In this document: positions 1-13,100 of the stretch, one piece after another
Layout: every line of letters begins with the position of its first letter
Numbering within the stretch: the stretch's first letter is position 1
NCBI GenBank assembly: GCA_936450465.1
Contig: OW388289.1
Span: forward strand, 68,818,420 to 68,882,419
Length of the DNA: 64,000 bases
From: Gibbula magus
Lineage: Eukaryota > Mollusca > Gastropoda > Trochida > Trochidae
Direction of reading: 5' to 3'
Position numbers and translations under genes: made by a program
The notes under the pieces: model-generated
Told to the model about the DNA's origin: nothing
What the model saw: the letters and a program-made list of their open reading frames with translations, nothing else
The model's database searches: none

Positions 1-1028
1 CTTATGAAGACTACAACACCTGATTATGTATGACAACACTCTCCTTTCTATTTCAGATCCAAATCACCAGGACTCTATCAACAAAGCTGTGACTCAAGCT
101 AGTGACTGACTCCAAAAGTAAGAGCTCCCAAAAGGAATGAGTGAAGTGTATTGAACTACTGAAGTTTAGTCTCAGTGAGAGGAGGCCGGTACGGGGTCAT
201 GCTATTGGATGTGATTAGTGCAGCAAGGAACAGATTCAAGCAAATATTACCCTACTGGTCAATAGTATCATGGCTTGAAGTCACGCATTCATCATCAAGA
301 AGTGGTAAAAGAGGAATTGCAGATTGGAATAACTAAGCAATTCCTGATTGATACTGAAGTTCACAAACTCGAGCCAATGCAGCAGGATTCAAACATTTGA
401 TTTCCATGCTGAGATTGATCATTTTCCAACTGAGTAATTTTCTAAGTTATCACTCATCATGGATGGAGAGTTTTAAGGAGTGAGTGAATTTGCTCGGAAG
501 TGAAACTGGAAAAGTAAAGAAGGAAATTTTCTATGAAGTTGATGATGTAATGTGTTATCACGACTTGACATGTTAATCAGTATAGATTTTAGCCTTGGAT
601 AATTGGTGCTATTTCGTCTTTTTGGATGCATTTATCAAGTAGACCAACTGCCTTGGCCAACATATTTAAGTAACTGCCAACTAGTTGTCATCAGAGTAAA
701 TTGTGTGGCATAGAGGGAAGAGAAGAGGACAGTGTTGTCATTGTGTTACGGGAACTTGAAGGATTTTTAAAATCACATCAACAAAGATTGGTTTAAATTA
801 ACCGTAAGTCATGTTTGAGAATTATGGGTGAAATTCCTGACTTTAGTCAATGGTACTTTCAATTGGAGTATGTGTCAGGTTGAGTTTGGAAAGTGAAATT
901 ACCTCATTTTGGATGGCTAAGAATACATGTTGGATGTGACAGAAGAGGATTGAGGTTTTCATGGATTTACCACAGTGACTCACCTCATGAGTGTGTTCAG
1001 TGAAAGTGTAGAAGTTATTTTTCAAGAT
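1..1028 (+). other. Probable 5' untranslated region of the Ig gene
   Basis: A pyrimidine tract ending in AG at 55-56 could be an acceptor, so the signal-peptide exon may run 57-1110 with more 5' exons outside the window. No coding frame is convincing here. The frame of the start codon is open upstream to about 954 and has an earlier ATG at 987. The ATG at 1029 is preferred because it has G at -3 and puts the hydrophobic core at a normal distance for a signal peptide. Confidence 0.4.
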
Positions 1029-1110
1029 ATGAGGCCGCCAGCATTTTGGAATGTACATTTTCTGTTGGGAATTTTCTATTTCCTTCTGAACCCACTTCTG
1101 TCATCAACAG
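1029..1110 (+). CDS. Ig gene exon 1: signal peptide
   Basis: The exon encodes 27 residues starting MRPPAFW, with a hydrophobic core (FLLGIFYFLL) and an SST end suited to signal peptidase. It ends ACAG|GTATGT in phase 1. The split codon with exon 2 (G+AT) gives Asp. It is the only signal-peptide-like candidate in this phase that I saw upstream of the Ig exons. Confidence 0.68.
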
Positions 1111-4100
1111 GTATGTATATTTTGTTTCATCTTACAATTAGTTTGAAATAAAAATGATTTGGATGTTCAGTTGCCAAAGGGCAAGTGGCAACCTGCTTTT
1201 ATTTTCCATAAAAGTTGATGTTCATTTAAAGGAATAATGGCTAATCTTATAAAATTTAAACATAATTGCTTTGTTGCCCATGATCATGTGTAGATCTGAC
1301 AAGCTTGGCAATTTTATGCATCACCAAAAAATGGTCTTTCTTTATGAATTTAAGATTCTTTCAGGCATAGCAATTGTAAATAACTTTTTGAGGGGGTAAT
1401 TGTTTTTAAAAACCCATAATATTTCTGTATTGAGCGTTTTATGAGATTTTTAGGGTTAATTCCAAAGGCATGACTAATAAAATAATACTTAATAATTTGG
1501 GATTGTCTGTGCATTTGGAAACATCTGTAAACAATGAGTATTGTTAGAATGTCAAATGTTGAAACCTTGCTAATGCGAGGCAAAGAGGTTTAATTTTTTG
1601 CGATCTAATTGTTGGGATGTGATTTTCATCCAGATTGAGTTTTGATTACACAGCTTTTCACAAAAAAGGGCATACAAAATTATTTTTCGCTCAAAGGAAT
1701 TATTTTCTCCTCTTATTGGATGAATGAATCATTAATTGTCAGTCAAATCATGACAAACAACATGTTCATTTTATTGTGGTGAAATTTTGAATTGTAGGAT
1801 GTGCAACCTCAAATAGAAATTATTGTCTCTTCAAACTGCAAAGTTGCACTGCATGAAGAGATTTTACCAATCTTTTCATCTCTTATACTTCATAATCCAG
1901 AGCTGAAAGGGTGTGATTTTTGTTAAGGATTGTCTACATAAGCATTATTGGTAACACATTTCTCACCAGCTTCCTTGATCAGCACCATATAGAACTACAA
2001 TATATGCAGCGTCTTTGAGTTTGCACTGAGTGAAGTTAATGATAAAGGCGACTACTAAATGAGGACCAACTGTGATAATAGTCATCACTATTTACTGTTG
2101 CATTTAAATAGTCAATAACAACTCCACTGGTGTTGGCCTGATAAGGTAACACTAACATTAAATTGTGGTTGAATGAAAATGTTCTTTTAAGTTTTATCAA
2201 AGGCATCAGAGATATATGGCTTTTAGCATGCTGAGTCCCATCAAATAGATATGCCTCACCCAATGAACACTTTGAGATTTATTATCAGCTTGCTTTATTT
2301 AGTTCCAGGATATTTATAGTAAGCCTAACGTTGTCCAGTTCTGTTCATGTTGATAAAAGTTACATTGGCATGCTTTGTATCAAAGAGGAAATTTTTAAAT
2401 CACACAGTTTCATGTGAAAGGTCAATGAAAGAATAACCATTTACATGAGTCAGAGCATTAATCATGTAATCACTTCACAATGAATCAGAGCTAATCACAA
2501 CTATAAACAATTGATAGGAAAACATGTAATTTATTCATGAAATGAAACTTAAATTTTGGCGATGATTTCTTGTTGTTTAAACATTTTATTTAGATACGGT
2601 AATCAAATCATTTTCTCATACTCAAATTGCAAATAAAAGTTAACTTCATGTTTTTTAGATGCATTGATTAAGTTATGCCTGAGTTATATTTTGTTCATTA
2701 CTTAAACTCAATCCCAAAACAATAAATGAATGTTATATCAAGGTATTATTATTAAAATCGATCTTGGACACATTATCAAGCTGTGGAAAGGTTTGGTTTT
2801 ATTGATATGCATATTCACATTGTGCGATGTTATTTTCTCTTCCTATTTTGAACACATGTGAGTAATGATTTTATGTCAGCACAACTAATGTCAATTATCT
2901 GTCAACGGTGCTTAGCGGCAAGCCTGTGAGAAGATCAAGTGATCACTGTGTATTGTAACGAACGATTGCATCGATATACATTTGAGAATGAAAGCAATAA
3001 AGCAAGTGCAATAAGACAAAACATCTTCATTGTTGTAGAGAGAATATTCAGTCCATAACAAAAAACACAGTCATTTTAATTACATACCCATTAAACTGGT
3101 TGCTCCAAGATAGTTAATTCTATCTCTTTATTTTAAGATGATTACAGGTAATTACAGTGTATAAAAACAATGACTTTCTTTTAGAAAATCAATAATTTGT
3201 AGAATGTATTTATTTCTAATTTGATTAAGTTATTATGCAGTATTTGAAACATACTTGAAATAGTCAGGTCTTTGAGTAAACTTTCAAAATTGTAAGTACC
3301 AATGAGCAGTTCATTGGGTGGTCTTTTGATAGGTTATTGATATCTTGAGGTCATTATGGAACATATATTGATGCACTGCGTTAACCTTCCAACTTTCCCT
3401 CTCAGCACTTCTTCAGATAACGATCTGAGTTCTTGTCAAGATATCTAATTAAGAAGATACCATCTAGCTGGCTCTACCTTGATACACTTATATATGTGAT
3501 TAAGGACTTTGGTTTCCTCTGCCTTGCTTGATTGATTATTCATATATCTTTGGATATAATAGTGCTGTATCAGCCGACACAACTGACACTGGCATTTGAA
3601 CTCTGTACACTCTACTCCAAATTTTTTCCAATAATTTTATTGATAAATCAATGAAAGATTTTTGTAAATAATAGATGGCATATGTATAACCTTATTACCA
3701 AGAACAGAAGGAATGTCTTATCTTCTCATTGCGTGTGTGTCACTAAGCTCCTGATTTTCAAAGCTCTCTTATTAAGTACACACCTTTACATTGAGCTATT
3801 CACCCAATTTTCATCCTTTTGCATTTTAAAAGAATATTGTGTCTGGTAACCTTGTACATTTCATATTACTCAATAAGTTTTGGTTAATAGTCAGACTCTT
3901 TATAAAACGCCTAATGGTTTAGTTGTGATATTTTTATGAGTTTTCTTATTTTCAAGTTCACCTTTTCTATTTTTGCATGAAGATTTGAGTGTCACTTCAA
4001 TTTGATTTATCATTTTCATCATCTTATAACCAATAATATTACCGTCATTATGTTTAACCTATGTGGTGAGATTTCAAGATTCATTCTGCTTATCTATCTT

Positions 4101-7100
4101 AGCTGCAAATGCCACCATTATTATCAAATTTGCAGTTGGGTTATGTGAGCACTGCATGCTCACTCATATCTTTTTACTGACAGTGTTATTATACCCCCGA
4201 CCAACAGTAATACCAAAGATTCCGTTCGTCTGTCTGTCTGTCCGTCCGCCCGAAGACATTTTTTGTCCGATCAGTTACAGAAAAACTATTAATCTCATCC
4301 TTTTCAAATTTGGCACGTCTTCGTCATATTTGGAGCTAGAATGAACGAAGCTTCTTCTGTGTTGTCATTTGTTGACTTTATCATTTTCTTTTTCATGTAA
4401 CTTTCATCAAAAGCTACTTCTGTGTTCTTGTTCATTTTACTATTTTGTATTTCCACTGGTTATATTTTGGAAAAAGTTAAATTTTCTTTCCTTTCAACCA
4501 TGAACTGCTGTATATCCCTCACTGTGCTTATAGGGATGTGCTTCCATGTACCTGTTGTTTCAAGCCACTCGAATGAATCATTATGATGAATTAGTGAGTG
4601 AGTGAGTTATTATTTAACGCCGCTTCGGCAGTATTGCAGCCATTAGCGGTGATGAATTAATTTCCAAAATAAAGTTGAAAAAGGTGGTAATGGCAGTAGT
4701 GTATTATGTTATCCCTACCTTTTCAAGTTATTCCTAATCGTGTTTTAGATATTTTAAAGGCTATACACCTTATTGACAAATTGTAAATTTTAACTTTTCA
4801 TTATCAGCTTTTATTCAACTTGTGATAATATGCTGATGTTTTTGCGGCCTTCGTGCCGTGTTCTGTTTTTCAATTGCAATTTCCTTTTGTAAATTAGGCA
4901 AATAAATTAAATATCTCGCCGCTAATGGCTGCAATACTGCCGAAGCGGCGTTAAACAATAACTCACTCACTCACTCAAGTTATTCCTACTCTTACTTTTC
5001 CAAGATTTTTCTTACGCTTTTCAAAAACACTTTAATCTGAACAAATACATTTCATAGCTTATACAGACATCTCTCTCTAAAAGTAAAATAAAAATGTCAA
5101 ACTTTAACAGTCGGAGGTATAAGTGATCGAGCAACGCTCACGTTTTTGCTTGTTTTTTCCTGTAAGTATAGGAACTTTCAACATAATGTATCCCATGGGA
5201 TCATGTCGATCATCTTCTAGCTTGAAGCATTGTGGTTACACATGACAAATTTCATAAATTTTTCATTATGAGAAGTGAACCTGCACATACCACAAAGCCA
5301 TGAATGTGGAAGATATCCTCCCTTAAGACTAGTACAAGGGTAAACACTTTTCATAACAAACACTTTATATCACACTTTTTTCTAAAAGTTACTTAAAATG
5401 TTATCAAAAGAGGAAGGCATAACAATAAACAAAGTTGTAAAAATGCATTGTAGTATCAGTAATTATGACACGTAAATCCTATAGTAAATTTGATGGTACT
5501 TTTCGAACTGTGCATCTTCGAACATGTCATTGTTCCTTTTTACCAAGATTTAAGGCTAACTTCAACATTGACACTCTTAATAGCTGTACTGTTATAAAGA
5601 AAATATATTAACAGAATCATACTGTGATGTGAATTGTATTGAATCAAATGGTTATTAGATATCAAGCTTGGGTATAGTATGAAAATTATTGTCACATCTA
5701 TATCATTAGACCTAAATATAAATATATATCAGGAAGCTTTGAATATTAGATTGAAACTCATTGTTGCAAAACTTGAATTGAACAACAACTGACAACACCT
5801 CTTATATACTACCATCAGTAAATTTTGGTAATTTAGACTTTGTATACAGGTTATAACCCCACAACACTTTAAATAAAGAAGGATTAAAGGGTATGTCATT
5901 CATGGATTTGAATGATACAATTCTCATCACTTCTAAATGAAACAATCTATGATGCAAAAGGTGTTATAAATAAAAGTTGAAGTCATAAAAATGTTTCTTT
6001 GATCTCACTTTTGTTGGTTGATCTGACATAAGTGAATACATTATGAAATGAAATGAATTTATGAGAAATTCATGTGCGACAACATTGAGTGACAAGCTAT
6101 CTTTTCTCCCTTAGTGCAGTTTGTTGCCTTTTCCATACCCTGCTGGCAGCATGGACCATGAAACTGTAACTCGGATCAAAACAAGAAAAGCCTTTAAAAA
6201 GGCATGGTTGGAGGCATCTTGTTAAGGCTAAAATATATTATAAAAAGGATATGTATGTCATATGTACATATAGCAAAATGCAGCCTGCATTATGGTCATT
6301 TTGGGGGATAAAAGCTTTGATTACTAATCACACAATTAGTTATTCAATTCAAAAGTCGCAAATAAAAGAATTTTACCTCGATCATTTAAGTTGTGTATAT
6401 GCTTTTCAATTTACATACATTATTTATTCATAAATAAAATAAAATTATATATAATCTATCATTTGAAAATGAAAGTGAACATTCAACTTCCCCGATTTAT
6501 TTTAAAGCGCAACTCCCGGGTGCTTTTGCTCCAATTTTGAAGTAGGCCTATATTATGAATTTGATCAAAACGTTGTTGACAGTTGTGTCATTGTTAGATT
6601 CCAGCAAGAAGAATATGTAGGCCTATTTTCCCTGAGACACGCAGTCAACCATTTGTTAAACATTTGCAAATTTAAAGTGTACCACTTCGATTGATTATGA
6701 AGCATATTCTGTTTATCTGTGGAAGGAAGGCATATGGACCTTTTTTAATACAAGGATAATGACCCGGTATCCTCATGCTTGGTGCTATCAGTTTGGACAT
6801 AAATATGGTTCTATCCAATATGTGCTTATACATGTACAAGCTTCACTACCATAATTCAATAACAGTACATTGAGTAGGCCTACCATTATGCAAGTCTGAT
6901 TGGCATTGAAAATATTTATAACTGAGTGGAAGGTTGGTGTGATGATTGACAACCACTTTTATCGTTTAGTATATGCTTGCTCCGCGCGTATAACATTAGC
7001 TTGTAAAGTTTCTTGGATTTTCCGAAACTGCAGTGCGAAATTATGCACTTGAATTGGTACATGTCTGCTCATGGAGGTGTAAAATGGTTTTGAATTGAAA

Positions 7101-10100
7101 AATCTTATGTTTACTAACATTCAGACTCAGAATAACACAACGGTCGTTTCTATTTTAGATGTTTAGACAAAATCTCTTTTCGCAGTAAAAGGGGATAATT
7201 ATTTCGGATAACCCACATGGTCACGTGGTTACAAATTTATTACAGCCGTGTTCGTTGGTCATATGCTTTTTCCAAAGTATGAAGAGGCCAAGCATGATTG
7301 GTCGAAAGTTTATTTTGAATATTCCAACAGTAATATAGCGTGAAATCCAACTGCGTATCAGGTTGGAGGCGGTTTGCGCCTCCAACCAATAACCCTGTCA
7401 TAAGGGAATACAAACAGCCCAAATGCAAAAGAATTGCATAAGCCTAAGTTGGTGTTTTTTAAAAAACACCGATGTGTTATTTGAATCGGAGAAGGAAAAA
7501 GCATTAATTGAACTTCAACTTTCAGGGCTCAATTTAGTGTTGTGTTACTTGCACTGGTGCAACCTAAATTTTCAATGTGCAACCTTGTTATCGGTAGAGG
7601 ATTAAATATACCCAATTTAAGATGTTTCTAACATTGAAATATGTCATTAAAAACTTCATAACACTTCAGTTATTGAAATTCATACATGAAATAGCCTATC
7701 CTAACAAAAATATATGGGGGGGGGGGAAATACAAACACTTATCTTATGTTCTTCTCCTCCTCTTTGTTGTTGTTTGGCGGGTACACCCCCCTTTTTAATA
7801 AACAAATATATTCATAAAATTATCAGCGTTATCAATACAATGCTTTGATTTATTTTTAAATGGTGACTTCATGACTAAAAATATATAGTTTGACTATAAT
7901 AAAGCAGTGAGTACAGTGATAATACAAATCAAATGCATCATATTTCTTCCAATTCAAATAGAACTTGAGCAGTGCAACTAGACTGGCAGGTGTATTCAGT
8001 TTAAAGCTCAGGTTGCAGCTGGTGCAAGTTGGTTAACATTTCTTAAATCGAGCCCTGACTTTCTACAACCGGTATTTGTTTATGAAACGTAATTATCAGT
8101 TGTACAACAACGTGGCATTAATAAACGAATCTTAACCCTTAACATGCGGGCGACGGAATAATCCGGGCGGGCTATAAGCGATTCGTAGGTACTCCAGTAC
8201 GGATCCCGGATCGCTTACTTAGAAGAATTCACGCCTGTCTATGTACTGGGCTAGCCTCCATACCGGGTCCCGAGTCGATTGTTTCCGCGACTCGCTGCAT
8301 GAGAATGGCTGTATTTATGCCTCGCAGCCCGCAATGAGAATAAAACTTTCTTCAGTGTCTGGTCAGAACGTCCAGCAAAATTCACACCAATTTGCGTGTG
8401 CATTGTTGACCCGTAACGCATCGATAATTAGCTTTACAAAAGGCCAATTTTGTCCTGCTTCGCTCCGATGGCTACACTGCCCGGCGGCTAATTAGCACCT
8501 AAGTGTCTGCACTGCCCCGGGGTGAGATAGGCCCGTACAGGCTTATCTGTCTCGCATCCCGCCACATGGGCAGATAGCCTATGCTTATCTGTCTCGCATC
8601 TCGCCACATGGGCAGATAGCTTCTAATTACGGGAAGATATTGCGATAAGCGACCTTTCTCTCGCACTTCGTATCATATGAACCAATTGGTTGTTTTCATT
8701 TTTTTTTATACCAAAATAAAGAGGAAAGAATGGCCTTTATTCGCAATTGCGCTAACATAACTGAAAATACAGCAATCGCACAGAGATAGGCGACTTTCGC
8801 ACTTTTGAATTTTGATACATGTGGCGCATTTACCCCAACATGCCTCGGCGCTCTATTTCTAAGAAACTACTTGGGATATTTTCATAATTTTTTTATCAGT
8901 ATATAGATAAAAGAATTGTCTTCAATTCCATATAAAATACGTGTATTTTCGGCAATAACTTTTGATGCGCCAGGTGTCGCGCAGAAGGTGATATTCGGCT
9001 TTGAATAAGTGGCGCTCTTAGCATATACCATCATTACGGGCTTTATAACTTGTGAACCGCAAGTCCGATTTTTATAATTTTTACATCATTGTAAAGAGAA
9101 AAACATTGTCTTCAATTCCATGTATAATGCGCATGTTTTCGGGAAGAACTCTGCATGCGCAAAGCGCCGCGCCAAAAGGTATAATTTTCGCACTTCATAA
9201 CTTTTGAACCGCAAGTCCGATTTTTATAATTTTTACATCATTGTAAAGAGAAAAACATTGTCTTTAATTCCAGATATAATGCGCATGTTTTTGGGAAGAA
9301 CTATGCATGCGCGAAGAGCCGCAATATTGATGTACGCATAAGTAAAGAAGTATGATAATATATAACTAAAATACTGTTCTTTTGATACGCAAATATAGAG
9401 CTTTATAAACGATGAACAACTGTCATGACGGAATTTTGTTTCCAGTTTTGGAAAAAAAAGTTATAACATAAAAGTGAAAATATATTTGAGTACGGGACCC
9501 GCCGCTCGGGGAAAAGCCTTTTCGTGGGAATATTTTCTCAGGAAAATATTTCACTTTTCGGAGTTTCTAAAAATGCGTGAACATTTTTGTTACTGATGCC
9601 ATTTGCGAAAGGTTTTTATTTCTAAAATTCAAATGCGAGGGCGCATCTTTCCAAACCATTTGAATTGAATTTATTATTTTATCTTTTACATTATTGAATA
9701 AAAGACGTTTCATTCAATAAGATTTGAAGAATTATTTATATGTGTAGCGGACTGAACTGAGCAGATGGAGAATTTGATTCCTCACCACTTTTATTACCAA
9801 AGTTCTTTTGTATCACAATTACTTTTTTAGGTATTAGTTTTTTCGTGAGCAGGGGAATTTCCGACGGGATTCGCCATGACATAATGAGAAAAAATTCCCA
9901 TGAACATGGGCGTGGTCCGTCATCTTCGGGACCGACCCACAAGTATAAATATCTACCGGGGGGTGCGCGGACCCCCCCGCTTTTGGTCGCCACCCCCCAA
10001 ACTTTTTGTGCAAATTATTATTTTTTTTCTACTTTGAAATAAAGGTTCGTGTCATTCCGAGGTATGAGGGTTTCTGCTATATATGTCGAGAGGGCATGGG

Positions 10101-13100
10101 AACCCATTCCCAATAGAATCCGGGGTTCGTCCCATAGGATTGTTCCTCGGAGTCTCTCGTTCTCAAAAGAGAACATGGGAAACCTGTCCCGCGATTGAAT
10201 CCGGGGTCCGCCGCGGAAGACGGGGACGGGAATTCCCGGAGAGCATGGGAGTATGCTCCCATGGGTCCGGGCTCCGCCTCGAGAGACCGCTCCTTGGATG
10301 CTCTGCTTCTCGAAAAGAGAAGTCATTCGGCAACTGACAACCCGAGCTTCCCTGACATAGTAGTTTATTTTCCGGGCCTCGCGCCCGGTGCTACACGTCG
10401 CCGAGGAAATCAGAAAATGGTCCGTTTGACATATGCGTCGGAAAAATCGGCGCGATGTCAGAAGCCGTCGGCGCCGTCGGCGCTTGCGGCGCAGTCGTCC
10501 TAGATGCGCCGGGAGGTTCTGAAACTGGCAAATGAACGTCCATGAAGCTCACATTCATTATCTCTGTATGTTTATTGTCTCTAATCACATGTTATATGTT
10601 GCATACATCTAACGCATTTTCAATCATTTACAGGTTGAAGCAGAATGCTGCGCGGACGTGGACGCAAGGCCCTGCGACGGCCTAGGACGTTGCATACTAG
10701 GACACGCAGCTTTGAAGCCGTTTCAAGCGACGACGACTTCATCAACGAGATCCATGCTGATGAAGCCTCTGATATGGAGTCAACTGACAGTGATGGTAGC
10801 AGTGGTTTAGACAGTGATGATGCATATGATCGGGACACTGTAATAGATAGTGAACATGGTGACACAGATGCTCTGAGTGATATAGAGACAGAGATTGCCA
10901 GAAAGATTCTAGCCGCCGGTAATTCCACCGAAGAAGACTTTAGTGGTTTTGAGGAGGAGTTTGCCGAAATACCACAATATAATCATGATAATTCACAGAC
11001 GTTTGATGAGTGGGTGGATGGTCCGCGGCCACGTGTAAACTTGCCTTTCACTGGTCAAACTGGGTTGCGCCAGTTCATAGAACTTCCTGAGAACCCTGAA
11101 CCTATTGACTTTTTCAATTTGTTTATACATAATGATGACTATGAGGATATGGCAACGGAAACCAATAGATATTTCAAACAAGCAATGGAGGACAAAATTC
11201 TAAGACCCCGTTCAAGAATGCAACAGTGGCAAGACACTAATGCAGAAGAGATGAAGGTATTTGTAGCCATGACAATTGCCATGTCATTGGTTGTGCAGAG
11301 AAACTTTGCTGATTACTGGTCAACAAGTGATGTTACCTCAACGCCTTTCTTCGCCAAGTGCATGCCCCGAGACAGGTTTTGGCTTCTTATAACCTACCTA
11401 CACTTGGCTGACAACAGGAGGATGCCGGGCCGTAACACCCCGTGCTTTTCACCAATAAATAAACTGGGACACTTGTATAACCGGATAGTTCACCGTTTTT
11501 CAAGAGTGTATAAACCGCATCAAAACATTTCAGTCGACGAGGGCATGGTGCCCTGGAAAGGTAACTTATCTTTCAAAGTTTATCTTCCCGACAAGCCTAA
11601 GAAGTATGGGATAAAGGCTTTCATGTTGTGTGACTCGCACAACGGATACGTTTGCAAGTTCAAACTCTACACTGGAAAAACGAATGAACCGGTTTCTGAA
11701 GGTGGCAAAACTTATGATGTAGTCATGGACTTGGTGAACGACTACGTTGGACAGGGGCATCACATCTTTATGGACAACTACTATTCGTCCACAAATCTGT
11801 ACATAAATTTGTGGGAGCGGGGAATAGGTGCCACGGGGACGTTGAGAGCCAATCGAAAGGGATTTCCTGATTCAGTCAAGAAACCTAAAAAGAAAGCCAA
11901 GCAAGGGGACATGACAGTTTCTCACAACCATGGCCTACTCGTTCTTCGCTACGAAGATAGAAAATCAGTGCTTCTCATGTCAACTGTTGAAGATACACAA
12001 CTTGAACAAACAGGGAAGAAGAACCGGGCAACAGGGGAACCAGTTCTCAAGCCGCGCATTGTAACAACGTACAACAAGTACATGGGAGGTGTTGATCGGG
12101 CCGACCAGATGTTGTCGTACACGCCGTTCCGAGTGAAGACCCTGAAGTGGTGGAAACGGGTTTGGTTTCACGTTCTCAACGTTGCCATGTTGAACTCTTA
12201 CATCGTTTATAAAGAATACAGCAAAGATAAACCTCTAAAAACAAGTCGGGAATACAGGAAGGCTTTGGCGCAACATATAGTAACATTTGCGGACAAGGAA
12301 CAAGTTCCATCACTTTGCAGACGTCCCCGTGGTCGGCCGAGCACGAGCGACGAGAGTGTCACTCGTCTTCATGGACGTCACTTTCCGACGAAGATTGAGC
12401 CTGTCGGAAGGAAGAAAAACGTCACAAGGATGTGTGTGGTATGCTCTAAGGCAAAACGCGCCGTCCTCGCAAAACAGATTGAAGAAGGCAATGGGCCAGC
12501 AAGGAAGAAAAAACGAGTAGGCAGAGAGTCTTCTTATGAATGTACAGATTGTAATGTTTCTCTGTGCGCCGCACCATGCTTCAAACTGTACCACACCGCC
12601 ACTGACTATTCCAGGGCTTACATCACTGCCACGGAAAAAGAAAGAAATGAAGAAGGGAATGAAGAAGAAGAAAATTGAATGTAAAGAGAGCCGAAGTGTG
12701 GACAACCAGTATATACACATTATATACATACCTTGTTAGGTCCCTAAAGCTGTTCTGCGCACAACCGCAGGTAAATATTGTGTATATTTGTACGTAAATG
12801 CATTGTAATTTCATTGTAATACATGTCATTGCAAATAAAATATTTTTTATTTTATCAAAGAGACAGAGAAAGTGAATGCGAGCTTTCATTGGAAGTTCAG
12901 CCAGAACCGCATCATAAAAAACACCCATAAATGCTGAACCGGGTGGCCGATTTTCATAAAACTTACATGGGGTAAAGAGGAAAGATTCGGCTTTGATTTA
13001 ATATAAAATTTATACATGCGCACGAAAAACTAAAGTTGCGGCACGTGCCCCGATATGCGCGATAGTCAAAAAGTTGCCTCAAAGTACCGAGGGTACCTTC

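Noticed and set aside
10018..10503. Several 61-102-codon frames on both strands in the transposase leader
   Set aside because: They overlap each other in GC-rich imperfect repeats, where stop codons are rare by composition.
12310..12729. 139-codon minus-strand frame over the transposase 3' end
   Set aside because: Antisense shadow of the transposase coding region; no family resemblance.
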